Assembly (NCBI GenBank): GCA_022842185.1
Contig: JALHQB010000020.1
Coordinates: forward strand, 1 to 60,862
Length of the DNA stretch: 60,862 nt
DNA from: Acetobacteraceae bacterium
Lineage (GTDB): Bacteria > Pseudomonadota > Alphaproteobacteria > Acetobacterales > Acetobacteraceae
Direction of reading: 5' to 3'
Shown: in pieces, positions 34,032-41,834 of the stretch
Position numbering within the stretch: position 1 is the stretch's first letter
How the letters are laid out: every line of letters starts with the position of its first letter
The notes under the pieces: model-generated
Told to the model about the DNA's origin: nothing
Database searches by the model: none
Seen by the model: the letters and a program-made list of their open reading frames with translations, nothing else
Position numbers and translations under genes: made by a program

Positions 34032-34298
34032 ATGCCCCCGGGCCTCGCGCACGCGGCGATCGCCGTCGTGCTGACTTTTCTTGTCGGCGTGCCGGCGCTG
34101 TTGCTTGGCAGCACCGCCGGCGTCGGCGGTGCCATGGCGATTGGCTTCTACATCGGGCGGGAGCGCCGCCAGTCGGAAGAATGGGCCGGGTCCAACCGCA
34201 TCCCGCCGTGGCGATGGAAGCCGCGCGCGCTGCGCGATGCGGGGTGGCCGGCGATCGCCGCCGTGGTGACCGCCTTCGGGATCGGGGGGGTACTGTGA
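34032..34298 (+). CDS. Small membrane protein, holin candidate
   Basis: An 88-residue protein with two or three hydrophobic helices (VVLTFLVGVPALLLGSTAG..., the C-terminal WPAIAAVVTAFGIGGVL) and a basic central loop. Size, topology and place two genes before the spanins make it a plausible holin or antiholin. Its stop overlaps the next GTG start. Confidence 0.55.
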   Translation: MPPGLAHAAIAVVLTFLVGVPALLLGSTAGVGGAMAIGFYIGRERRQSEEWAGSNRIPPWRWKPRALRDAGWPAIAAVVTAFGIGGVL

Positions 34299-34639
34299 AC
34301 CTGGCGCCCATCACGGATGCCGCGGTGATGGCGGCCGCTGGCGCCATCACGGGGCTAGCTGGCCTGCTACTCGCCAAGGCCCCGCTGATCATCACCTGGC
34401 TGCGCGTCTACATCGATGGCAGCGACGCCACGCGGCTTCGCTACGCCATCGGCAACGCCGCCATGCGGGCGATGCGCGAGATCGATGGCGGCGCCACGCA
34501 GGACGCGGCGGTAGGTCGCATGGTCGGTCACTGCCGCGACAGCATGCCCAGCGCCCTGGCGCGCCTGGGTACCAGCGACGAGACGCTGCGCACGATGTGC
34601 GAGGGCGAGCTCGCGCGGGTGATGGCGGGGAGGGGGTGA
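34295..34639 (+). CDS. Phage lysis-cassette protein, possible holin of LLH type
   Basis: A 114-residue protein starting GTG 34295 in a GTGA overlap. It has one N-terminal hydrophobic segment (AAAGAITGLAGLLLA) and a long amphipathic helical tail with RYAIGNAAMRAMREID. The LLH-type phage holin resemblance is by layout only. Its TGA overlaps the next ATG. Confidence 0.5.
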   Translation: MNLAPITDAAVMAAAGAITGLAGLLLAKAPLIITWLRVYIDGSDATRLRYAIGNAAMRAMREIDGGATQDAAVGRMVGHCRDSMPSALARLGTSDETLRTMCEGELARVMAGRG

Positions 34640-34896
34640 TGCCCGCCTTCCTGTTGTCCCCGATCGCGCGTTGGCTTGCGCTGGCGGCTGTCTGCGCAGC
34701 GCTGGCCGCCTGGGGCGCGATTGAACGCGCCGGCCGCCAGGCGGCGCGCGCCGGCGAAGCCGCGGCCCTGTCGCAGGTCGCCGCCCTGCAATCCCGTATC
34801 CGATCGATGGAGGTCCGCAATGCAACGGAGGATCGCGTGCGTCGCGAGCCTGATCCTGTTGGCGTCCTGCGCGGGGAATGGTCCCGTGGCGACTGA
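34639..34896 (+). CDS. Rz-like inner-membrane spanin
   Basis: An 85-residue protein with one N-terminal TM helix (LALAAVCAALAAWGA) followed by a periplasmic coiled helix (AGEAAALSQVAALQSRI), the i-spanin layout. The Rz1-like lipoprotein gene starts inside it in the +1 frame, the classic lambda-like overlap. Together they would fuse inner and outer membranes at lysis. Confidence 0.72.
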   Translation: MPAFLLSPIARWLALAAVCAALAAWGAIERAGRQAARAGEAAALSQVAALQSRIRSMEVRNATEDRVRREPDPVGVLRGEWSRGD

Positions 34897-35020
34897 CCCG
34901 TGCGGCCCCTGGCGGGCGATTTATGTCGGCAAGGACGATGTCCTGACGGCCGACACGGCGCGGTCGCTGCTGACGCACAACCGCACCGGCCGGGAGCTGT
35001 GCGGGTGGGGGCGGCCATGA
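34820..35020 (+). CDS. Rz1-like outer-membrane lipoprotein (spanin)
   Basis: A 66-residue protein beginning in another frame within the Rz-like gene and extending 124 bases past it. MQRRIACVASLILLASC is a lipoprotein signal with the lipobox L-A-S-C, so Cys17 would be lipidated. Rz1 proteins are usually proline-rich; this one is only mildly so. It ends in an ATGA overlap with the endolysin start. Confidence 0.7.
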   Translation: MQRRIACVASLILLASCAGNGPVATDPCGPWRAIYVGKDDVLTADTARSLLTHNRTGRELCGWGRP

Positions 35021-35763
35021 ACGCGATCGCGGCGTGGTTCGCGGCGCTGTTCGCGCGGCCACCAGGTGCCAGCATGGCGGAGGGGCCGCGGCCGCCCGAT
35101 CCGCTGCCCATCCCCGTGCTGGCGATCGGCGACCCTGACTGGCCGGCCATCCTGCGCGCGGCGGGCTTCGCCCAGCCGGAGATGTGGGCGCAGCACATCG
35201 CCGGCCCGGCGCGGCGGTTCGGCATCACGGCCGGCAAGCGGGCGGCGGCCTTCGCGGCGACAAACGCCCATGAATCCGCCGGCGGCACGCGCGTCGAGGA
35301 GAACCTGCGCTATTCCGCCCGGCGCCTCACCGAGGTCTGGCCGTCCCGGTTCCGCACCATCGAGGCCGCGCTGCCCTTCGCGTGGGATCCAACCGATCCG
35401 GATCTCGAGGACAAGGCGCTGGCGAACCTGGTGTACGGCGCCCGCATGGGCAACCAGTTGAACGGCACGGCCGATGACGACGGGTGGGATTATCGCGGGC
35501 GAGGGCTAACCCAGCTAACCGGCCAGGACGCATACGCACGCGCGTCGGAGGCGCTGGGCCTGCCGCTGCTGCAACAGCCCGACCTGGCCGCCCAGCCGAA
35601 CTGCGCCGCGACCATCGCGTGCTGGGTGTGGGCGGAGTGGAAGCGGTGCAACCCGCTTGCCGACGCCGGTGATGTCGAGGGTTGGCGGCGGGCAATCAAT
35701 GGCGGGCTGATCGGGTTGGAGGATGTGAAGCGTCGTTATGCGGCGGCGCTGAGGGTCACGTGA
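35017..35763 (+). CDS. GH19-type endolysin
   Basis: A 248-residue muralytic enzyme. The chitinase-class-I/GH19 core is plain: NAHESAGG with the presumed acid Glu86, Glu94/Glu95 in RVEENLRYSA, then DDDGWDYRGRGLTQLTG. No Sec signal peptide is seen, so it depends on a holin for release. The N-terminal 35 residues are Pro/Ala-rich and may be a short linker. It is the last gene of the lysis cassette. Confidence 0.88.
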   Translation: MNAIAAWFAALFARPPGASMAEGPRPPDPLPIPVLAIGDPDWPAILRAAGFAQPEMWAQHIAGPARRFGITAGKRAAAFAATNAHESAGGTRVEENLRYSARRLTEVWPSRFRTIEAALPFAWDPTDPDLEDKALANLVYGARMGNQLNGTADDDGWDYRGRGLTQLTGQDAYARASEALGLPLLQQPDLAAQPNCAATIACWVWAEWKRCNPLADAGDVEGWRRAINGGLIGLEDVKRRYAAALRVT

Positions 35764-35872
35764 CGCACCGCGCGTTAAGCGCGGAGGCTGGGCTGCTGCA
35801 ACAGCCCGAGCCGCACGGCGTGTACCGTGCACGGATGAACCGCCCCGCGACCTCCGGCCGGGAGGTGGGGCA

Positions 35873-36718
35873 ATGAAAGCCCGCAACAGAATGGAGAGCA
35901 AATTGGAGCCGGTTCGGCCCGCACGGCCGCCGGCGCCGTACATGGGCGGCAAGCGCCACCTGGCGGAGCGCATCATCGCCCGCCTCGCAGCGATCCCGCA
36001 CACCACCCACGTTGAGGTGTTCCTGGGCATGGGCGGCGTATTTCTTCGTCGGCCGTTCCGACCTAAAGCGGAGGTGGTGAACGACATCAGCGCCGATGTC
36101 GCAAATCTCTTTCGGATACTGCAGCGGCACTACGTCGCCTTCATGGATACGCTCCGCTGGCAGCTTACTAGCCGAGCGGAATTTGAACGCTTGGCGGCAT
36201 CAAGTGCTGACACGCTGACTGACCTCGAGCGCGCCGCTCGATTTCTTTACCTGCAACGGACCGCCTATGCGGGAAAGGTGACGGGCCGGAATTTCGGCGT
36301 GTCGCCAGCGGTACCAGCGCGCTTCGATGTAACGAAGCTCGCCGCAGTGCTCGAGGAGGTTCACGATCGCCTCGCCGGGGTGGTCATCGAAAGGTTGCCA
36401 TACGGCGATCTGATCGACCGTTATGACCGGCCCGATACCCTGTTCTATCTCGACCCGCCCTATTTGGGCAGTGAGACCGACTATGGACCGGGCGTTTTCC
36501 AGCGGGCCGATTTCGAGATTCTCGCCGAGGTTCTGGGCGGATTGCAGGGCAAGTTTGTGTTGTCGATCAACGACACGACCGAGACGCGACGAATATTCGG
36601 ACGTTTCGTGATTGAAGAAGTCACAGTAGCCTACGGTGTCGGACGGGGCTTGATTGTGCCAGAACTGCTCGTGAGCGGAGAGACGCCACGGGATCTTTTG
36701 AGCGGGTGCGCTCAGTAG
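35873..36718 (+). CDS. DNA adenine methyltransferase (Dam/D12 class)
   Basis: A 281-residue N6-adenine methyltransferase. The D12 order is kept: PYMGGKR at residues 22-28, VFLGMGGVFLRR at 49-60 (SAM binding) and the catalytic DPPY at 194-197. GATC specificity is usual for the class but not proven. The DNA is AT-richer than the tail genes, which suggests a recent acquisition. It may protect phage DNA from restriction or alter host expression. A terminator at 36796 follows. Confidence 0.9.
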   Translation: MKARNRMESKLEPVRPARPPAPYMGGKRHLAERIIARLAAIPHTTHVEVFLGMGGVFLRRPFRPKAEVVNDISADVANLFRILQRHYVAFMDTLRWQLTSRAEFERLAASSADTLTDLERAARFLYLQRTAYAGKVTGRNFGVSPAVPARFDVTKLAAVLEEVHDRLAGVVIERLPYGDLIDRYDRPDTLFYLDPPYLGSETDYGPGVFQRADFEILAEVLGGLQGKFVLSINDTTETRRIFGRFVIEEVTVAYGVGRGLIVPELLVSGETPRDLLSGCAQ

Positions 36719-36795
36719 GTCCAGGGTGCCGGCACTGGTTCATCCCGAAACTGAACCTATGCAAGCTCGTTGAAAAGGTAACGTGAGCGACAGGG

Positions 36796-36827
36796 GGCTG
36801 GCCGGGGGACACTCTGGCCGGCCTTTT
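36796..36827 (+). terminator. Terminator after the methylase gene
   Basis: GGCTGGCC (36796-36803) pairs with GGCCGGCC (36816-36823), including one G-U, and is followed by TTTT. It lies between the rightward methylase and the leftward pncC-like gene. Confidence 0.6.
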
Positions 36828-36833
36828 CGCGTG

Positions 36834-37355
36834 TCAGGCGGTCATCAGCTCGCGGCGCAGGATCTGCAGGCCGACGCGCAAGCAAGCCAGTCGAACCGCG
36901 CCGCGGCCGATGTTCCCAAATCGATGCTCCTCGGCTTCGGCCAATTGGCCCCGCCTGGCGAAGCCGAAGAACACCAGGCCCGCTTCATCCCCACTCGACG
37001 GCGGGTCGGCATATCCAGTGATGGAGATCGCAAGGTCAGCACGCGAAACAGCCAAGGCACCGCAAGCCATGGCGGCGGCTGCCCGGGATGAGACCGCGCC
37101 GAAGCGCTCCAGAATGCCTTGATCTACACCGAGCAGCTCGGCCTTCGCTGAGTCTGAGTAGGCGACGAAGCCACTGTCGAAGGCGTGCGAACATCCCTCG
37201 ATGTCGGTGAGTAGTCCTGCCAGCAGTCCGCCGGTGCAGCTCTCGGCGGTCGCCACGGTGACTCCGCGATCGCAAGCGAGGGTCATGACCTCGACAGCCA
37301 GCCCCTCCACCTCGCGCGGTATCACGCGTGAAAGGGTCGCAGCGCCAGTATCCAT
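36834..37355 (-). CDS. pncC: CinA C-terminal family amidohydrolase (PncC-like)
   Basis: A 173-residue stand-alone PncC domain. The family blocks ATAESCTGGLLAGLLT (from residue 34), FVAYSDSAKAELLGV and DLAISITGYADPPSSGDEAGLVFFG are all present. These enzymes deamidate nicotinamide mononucleotide in the NAD-recycling pathway, and in some contexts have a role linked to DNA metabolism. The gene is leftward in the cargo zone of the prophage, divergent from the binding-protein gene. Host chromosomes usually have their own copy. Confidence 0.82.
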   Translation of the reverse strand: MDTGAATLSRVIPREVEGLAVEVMTLACDRGVTVATAESCTGGLLAGLLTDIEGCSHAFDSGFVAYSDSAKAELLGVDQGILERFGAVSSRAAAAMACGALAVSRADLAISITGYADPPSSGDEAGLVFFGFARRGQLAEAEEHRFGNIGRGAVRLACLRVGLQILRRELMTA

Positions 37356-37667
37356 GTTCCGCTCCGCAATGACCCCGAGGGGGCCGATTGTGAACGGAGG
37401 TATCGGCGAAAGGTTGCCCAGCTTGGGGGCGGCCGCGGGAACCCCTGGCCTGCCCTTTCCTGCGGTTCAGCGCTTCCGCGCGCTGGGCGTCCGCATGCCA
37501 CCTATTCCGCGACCGCGTGGCCAGCGGCCAAGAACCTTACCGCCAAAGTTAGTATTTGTTGTAAGTGCGCGCGGCAGTGATGCACTCTTTAGGCGAAGCG
37601 ACAGGGCTCCGTTCGACGTATACGGGAATTAGGCTCGAAGCTTTCGCGTTTTGTGGGGTCCAGGGCG
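37356..37667. other. Divergent intergenic region, 312 bases
   Basis: It lies between the leftward pncC-like gene and the rightward Bug gene. It has an AT-richer patch near 37540-37565 that could hold the promoter of the Bug gene. No hairpin with a T-run and no credible gene were seen. Confidence 0.5.
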
Positions 37668-38648
37668 ATGACCCGGAAGCTAATGTTGCGACGCTCGATA
37701 CTTTTCGCGGGGTTAAGCGCCACGCTGAATTCCCCCGCGCACGCCAAGCACAGTTGGCCATCACGTCCCATCAGGCTTGTCGTGCCCTTCCCGACAGGCG
37801 GCGCTGTGGGCATCTGGGCACGTCTCGTGGCCGGTCGCGTTGGTCACGCGCTGGGAGAGCCCGTGCTGGTAGAGCATCGGGGCGCAACTGGAACTCTAGT
37901 CGGCACGGCAGCAGTCGCGCGAGCCCCCGCTGACGGACATACATTGCTTTTTACGGCGAGCCCCCACGTCACCGCCCCGCTGGCTTCTCCGCGATCGACC
38001 TACGACCCGCTGAACGACTTCGCGCCGGTTGGAAGAATAGGAAGTGCGCCGTTGGTCTTGGTCGCATCCCCTGCATTCCAAGGCACGACGCTGCAGGAAC
38101 TGAAGTCTTGGCTGCGACAGGATGGCGTAAATTTCGGATCGCCGGGCGCAGGCTCTCGTGGTCATGCGTTCGGCATTATTCTGGCGGAAGCCTTCGGAGT
38201 GGCGGTCGAGCATGTCCCATATGCTGGAGAGGCCCCCATGGTCTCGGACCTGGCGAATGGGGGATTAAGCTTTGCTTTTTGCTCGCCGGCTGCGGTGGGA
38301 CGCACATCGGGTCAGCCATCTTTGAGAATACTGGCGGCAACGGAGAGGACGCCCTTGGCATCTTTGGCGGCGGCACCCCTGCTCGTCGAGGAAGGTTTTT
38401 CTGACGAGTTCGCCATTGGCGGCTTCGTGGGGGTTTTCGCGCCAAGAGATACGCCACAGCCTGTATTAGATCGCGCAGCAGGCGTGCTTTACGCGGTGAT
38501 GAGTGAGCCTCTCTTTAGAGAAACACTCGTCAGCGCTTACTTGCATCCGCACTGGCAGTGGCCGGCCGAATTTGGTGACCATCTCGAGCGTTTCGTGCAC
38601 CAGTGGGATCTCACGATTAGGCGGCGGCGCCTCCAACCTGCGGACTAA
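37668..38648 (+). CDS. Bug/TctC-family periplasmic binding protein carried by the prophage
   Basis: A 326-residue exported protein from ATG 37668 (GTG 37653 is an alternative). A basic N-terminus and hydrophobic stretch end in SPAHAKHSWPSRPIRLVVPF, the Bug signature start. LVEHRGATGTLVGTAAVARAPADGHTLLF is the family's ligand-loop block. These proteins bind carboxylates for tripartite tricarboxylate or related systems. No TctAB genes are nearby. Codon use is AT-richer than the chromosomal homologues at 44521 and 48175, so a different origin is likely. Confidence 0.85.
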   Translation: MTRKLMLRRSILFAGLSATLNSPAHAKHSWPSRPIRLVVPFPTGGAVGIWARLVAGRVGHALGEPVLVEHRGATGTLVGTAAVARAPADGHTLLFTASPHVTAPLASPRSTYDPLNDFAPVGRIGSAPLVLVASPAFQGTTLQELKSWLRQDGVNFGSPGAGSRGHAFGIILAEAFGVAVEHVPYAGEAPMVSDLANGGLSFAFCSPAAVGRTSGQPSLRILAATERTPLASLAAAPLLVEEGFSDEFAIGGFVGVFAPRDTPQPVLDRAAGVLYAVMSEPLFRETLVSAYLHPHWQWPAEFGDHLERFVHQWDLTIRRRRLQPAD

Positions 38649-38729
38649 GTACAAGCTTCACATCCGGATCGGACGGTATGCTGTCTGGCGGTATGAAGCG
38701 GCCCGCGCCCGCTCACCATTTGTCTGCGG

Positions 38730-38903
38730 CGTAAGAACACCGGGTCGATCGCCAGCAGCGCCAATCCCCTGGGAAACTTCTTGCGCTACCTCAATGCGCA
38801 GTTCCGCGGATTGTTCGAGGCTCTCATGGCGCAGAAGTCGGTTGGTCAGTCACTAGGCCCTGCCGATCCACGCTGCGTGATGCCCCCGCTTAACGGCGAC
38901 TGA
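38730..38903 (+). other. Start-less coding-like fragment in a 299-base gap
   Basis: A 57-codon frame without a start reads RKNTGSIASSANPLGNFLRY... and ends with TGA at 38901. Its composition is protein-like and unlike its shadow frames. I do not recognise the family. It could be the remnant of a gene cut by recombination between cargo modules. The rest of 38649-38947 shows nothing, apart from the ribosome-binding site (GGAG) of the next gene. Confidence 0.25.
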
Positions 38904-38947
38904 GCGGGCCGGAGAGTCAGCTCGATCGAAAGCAATGGAGCGGTAAA

Positions 38948-40222
38948 ATGCAAGAAGCAAGCCCATTAGACGACGACTCGGCTGGCGTATTGACCGGCAT
39001 CGAGGGCGGGCTGGCGGATCTGACTGATCCATCTTTGATATTCCTCGCGACCTCCCTTCAGCTGGTTAATGAAAATATCGAAACTGGCACGTATAATCTG
39101 CCGATTTTGAGAACAGGATCCCTGGTCGGTGCCGTAGATGTCACATATCGTACCATCCCCGTTACAGCGCTCGACGGTCAAGATTTTATCGGCGTTAGTG
39201 GAGTTGTCCGTTTCGAGGATGGAGAGAGTGAAAAGCGAGTCCCGATTACGATCATTGACGACACCAGTATCGAAGGAACGGAACGCTTCGATTTCGTCCT
39301 GCAACAGGCCGAGGGCTCTGGAAGTCTGGGCGTCCCCACCACTCAGAATGTCTACATCGTCGACGTCGGAGACACGGCCTTCTCGCAGTTTTTCACGCTC
39401 AGTCAGGCCTCTACGCCCAGCTTCGAGCAGGATAGGTCTGACAGTTTTACTACAGCGCCAGTACTTGTGACGGGCACCTCCCATCGAATCCCAGGTTCGG
39501 CAATGAATATCGATGGAGTGGCACCGGACGCCAATCTTGAGTTTCGCCTGACAGCCGATCCTTACCTTCTGTACATTGGCCTGGATGGCGGGTTCGGGTC
39601 GATCAACAATCTCTATGCGTTTGATCCGAACGGCCTGAACCTCTTCGCCTCCCCGTTCCGTGACGTCGAGGTGATGTCCGTCGGTGGCCCCAACGTGATC
39701 ATCTTGGACCAAACGCAACGTGGGCGGGTGAATCTCGGCGACAGCAACGACACATTGGTGGTTTCCATCGAGACGGATGGCGGCGCGGCGCTCGGCCCGG
39801 AAAATACTTTCTACGCTAATCTTGGCGGCGGAAACGATGAGGTGCTCATCAATGAAACTGAGTCAGCTTCACGCCTCGTCATCGATGCAGGTGAGGGCGA
39901 CGATGTTGCGGTCGTGGAGGGTATGGCAGAAGTACGAATGACCGGCGGACAGGGCAACGACGTGATGATCCTGTCTGCAGGGGCGCACACCCTTGTCATA
40001 GAGCCTGAAGGCGGACACGACATCGTTGGGGGTTTCATCTCGGGCCGCGATGTTCTCGAACTCGTGGGCGTTGATCCCGAGCAGGTCACTTATGAGTTTT
40101 GGTCCGATACCGCGAACAGCGAAAGCGGCACCCTTCTGCGGTACGGTGGCGGGGATGATTTCGTATTGCTCGTGGGCACACCTTTCTCGCAGTTCTCGAA
40201 CGCAGACCTGGTTTTCGTCTGA
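38948..40222 (+). CDS. Calx-beta and RTX-like repeat protein, probable type I secretion substrate
   Basis: A 424-residue acidic protein with no N-terminal signal peptide. Residues about 30-135 form a Calx-beta domain (YNLPILRTGSLVGAVDVTYR..., DDTSIEGTERFDFVLQQAEG). From about 255 to 350 irregular Gly/Asp nonapeptide-like repeats follow (NLGGGNDEV, AGEGDDVAV, GGQGNDVMI, GGHDIV), a calcium-binding beta-roll pattern. Such proteins are usually exported C-terminal-first by type I systems; none is in the window. It sits between the Bug gene and the SRAP block. Confidence 0.75.
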   Translation: MQEASPLDDDSAGVLTGIEGGLADLTDPSLIFLATSLQLVNENIETGTYNLPILRTGSLVGAVDVTYRTIPVTALDGQDFIGVSGVVRFEDGESEKRVPITIIDDTSIEGTERFDFVLQQAEGSGSLGVPTTQNVYIVDVGDTAFSQFFTLSQASTPSFEQDRSDSFTTAPVLVTGTSHRIPGSAMNIDGVAPDANLEFRLTADPYLLYIGLDGGFGSINNLYAFDPNGLNLFASPFRDVEVMSVGGPNVIILDQTQRGRVNLGDSNDTLVVSIETDGGAALGPENTFYANLGGGNDEVLINETESASRLVIDAGEGDDVAVVEGMAEVRMTGGQGNDVMILSAGAHTLVIEPEGGHDIVGGFISGRDVLELVGVDPEQVTYEFWSDTANSESGTLLRYGGGDDFVLLVGTPFSQFSNADLVFV

Positions 40223-40295
40223 CGGGCCGTTCAGCTCAGGCTGAAATTCACCCGCGTTGCTTCCGATTGCGGAACATCGAGCGCGTCGCTTACGC

Positions 40296-40952
40296 TTATT
40301 CACCGTCCCTCTTTTGTCCTCGCGCCACGATCGTCAGCGCACCATCCGGCAGCGGCCTCTGCAGCGCCTTCGCCTCATCCCACGGCGCCGTCATCCACGC
40401 CTCGCGCTCCTGCTCCGTGGTCAGGATCACCGGCATCGCCTTGGGATGGATGGCCCCCACCTCCATATTCGGCTCGCACGTCAGGAAGGCGAACAGGTCG
40501 GTAGTGACCTCGCCCTCCTTCACCTTCCGCACGGACTTCCACTGCGGTGTCCAGATCCCCGCGAAGAACGCCAGCGGCCGGTCCTGTGACAGGGCGAACC
40601 ACGCCGGCGGCCGCTTGCCGTCGGGCTGCGGTTCCGGCTCGCTGAAGCTGGTGAACGGCACCAAGCATCGGTTCTCCACCCCCAACCAACGGCGCCAGTG
40701 CGGGGAGGCTGTGTTGCGGACGTTGGTCACGCCTGAATCCGTATTCCGCCCTTTCAGCACGAAGGACGGGCTGGGCATGCCCCATCGCGCCATGGCTAGC
40801 TCACGGCCGTCAGCCGCATTGCGCACGATCGGGGCGGGGTAGTCCGGAAAGACGCCCGGCATCGGCGCGAGATTGCCGACGCTATCGCGGAACGCCATCG
40901 CTAACTGCCGGATCGCAGCCTGGTTGGAGACGATCGAGTAGAGGTTGCACAT
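40296..40952 (-). CDS. SOS-response-associated peptidase (SRAP, YedK/HMCES family)
   Basis: A 218-residue SRAP protein that would form a thiazolidine crosslink with abasic sites in single-stranded DNA. The catalytic Cys2 follows the initiator Met (MCNLYS), and family blocks follow ([40 protein letters not shown]). The start at 40952 is supported by GGGAGG five bases before it; the Cys must be N-terminal. The reading frame nevertheless continues upstream, without a stop, through the zinc-ribbon-like segment to 41267. Confidence 0.88.
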   Translation of the reverse strand: MCNLYSIVSNQAAIRQLAMAFRDSVGNLAPMPGVFPDYPAPIVRNAADGRELAMARWGMPSPSFVLKGRNTDSGVTNVRNTASPHWRRWLGVENRCLVPFTSFSEPEPQPDGKRPPAWFALSQDRPLAFFAGIWTPQWKSVRKVKEGEVTTDLFAFLTCEPNMEVGAIHPKAMPVILTTEQEREAWMTAPWDEAKALQRPLPDGALTIVARGQKRDGE

Positions 40953-41267
40953 GAAGTCCTCCCAGACATCCTCGAGGCCGTCGGGCCATGGTGCCGTTAG
41001 CGCCGGAAGCGGTCCACGTCGGGCGCGGAAATCCGCTGACCCATAGTCGATGGCGGCTTGCAGCCTGATGTTGCGATTGCCGCAGGCGCGGCAGCGCAGG
41101 CGCCGCTCCAGCTGTCGCTTCCGGATCGCCGACTCGAATCGTTCAATGGCCTGCGGGATGCCGGCCTCGAAGACGGCATGGCAGACCAGGTCGTCTCCCG
41201 AGCACGAGAATCTCAGATAGGTGTAGTCGGTTCGGTTTTCGTCGAGCCGAACGCCGTCGGGATGCAT
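40953..41267 (-). CDS. Zinc-ribbon-like segment in frame with the SRAP gene (no stop between)
   Basis: From ATG 41267, coupled to the upstream gene (TAATG), 105 codons run directly into the SRAP Met. It contains [19 protein letters not shown] and [12 protein letters not shown], a plausible metal-binding Cys set. The C-terminal [18 protein letters not shown] looks like a genuine end of a small protein. The 324-residue read-through product would bury the SRAP Cys. Either a stop was lost or a fusion and an internally started SRAP coexist. Confidence 0.6.
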
Positions 41268-41509
41268 TATCGCTTCCATCCCTCGACTTCGATGATGCGG
41301 CCAGGCCCGCCGCAGGTGAGGCAGCGCAGGCGCTCCTCGAGCCGGAAGAAGGTCAGTCCAGGGCTGAGCCGGTGGCGCTTGAGCATCCGTCCGATGTGCA
41401 CGCGGGTCCCCCGACTGCAGGCCGAGCAGTGGACCAGCACATGAAATCTGAGGAAGCGGCCGATCTCCGCACCCGGGGTCGGCCGGCCATCCAGGACTGA
41501 GGTGCCCAT
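41267..41509 (-). CDS. Small zinc-ribbon-like protein
   Basis: An 80-residue protein. Two CxxC pairs (VHCSACSRG and [11 protein letters not shown]) separated by about 35 residues are the zinc-ribbon arrangement. The second pair resembles the RLRCRACG of the next protein, so they are probably paralogues. Its TAA stop overlaps the next ATG (TAATG). It is the first of the leftward three-part set with SRAP. Confidence 0.6.
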   Translation of the reverse strand: MGTSVLDGRPTPGAEIGRFLRFHVLVHCSACSRGTRVHIGRMLKRHRLSPGLTFFRLEERLRCLTCGGPGRIIEVEGWKR

Positions 41510-41686
41510 GGCCCGGTTCTAGCCGAGGGAGAACGGGATGAGAACATCGGCAGCCGTTCAACTGGCGAAAGGGCCGGCATTCAGCGCCCTGTCGGGTTGG
41601 AAAAACGCCCGTAAGTCATTGATCTGTGGCGGCGGGATGATGGGGGTTGGAAGCGCTATGCTCTTGCGATCCCTAGAGGGCACTAC

Positions 41687-41706
41687 TCCCGTTGGTCGCC
41701 CCACCC
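41687..41706. repeat. attR core
   Basis: An exact copy of the 20 bases at 1628-1647. Only the 20 bases match; upstream positions diverge from the tRNA, as expected for attP-derived sequence. The 325 bases around it (41510-41834) hold no convincing gene: a 63-codon frame from 41538 crosses the core and looks fortuitous. Host sequence continues to its right. Confidence 0.9.
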
Positions 41707-41834
41707 CGAATGCCTGTCACCACCCGTGATACGGCCCGGCCCGCTTCGGCCCATTTTGCGCCCCGTCCTGCTTCCGCGTCTTGCTTCCCCCGGGGGCTGC
41801 GGCAGGATGCGCCCCACATCCAGGGGAAACATCC

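Larger units (their letters stand above)
1628..41706. mobile_element. Siphovirus-type prophage integrated in tRNA-His
   Basis: The 40.1 kb element is bounded by exact 20-base direct repeats. It carries integrase, immunity switch, replication, packaging, head, tail and lysis genes in lambda-like order, followed by accessory genes. No inactivated structural gene is seen; the only damaged-looking gene is a small membrane protein at 7654-8245. The non-contractile tail is inferred from a tail tube gene, a G/GT-type chaperone frameshift, a long tape measure and the absence of a sheath gene. Whether it can still be induced cannot be told from sequence. Confidence 0.93.

Noticed and set aside
41670..41706. 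A second tRNA at attR
   Set aside because: Only the 20-base core matches; D-arm and anticodon arm are absent, so it is an att remnant.
36796..41706. The idea that the prophage ends after the methylase and the rest is host DNA
   Set aside because: The only copy of the att core after the integrase is at 41687, so the cargo genes are inside the repeats. A separate island nested at the end cannot be excluded.
41538..41729. Small frame crossing the attR core
   Set aside because: It would only exist in the integrated state, has no ribosome-binding site and no protein-like pattern.
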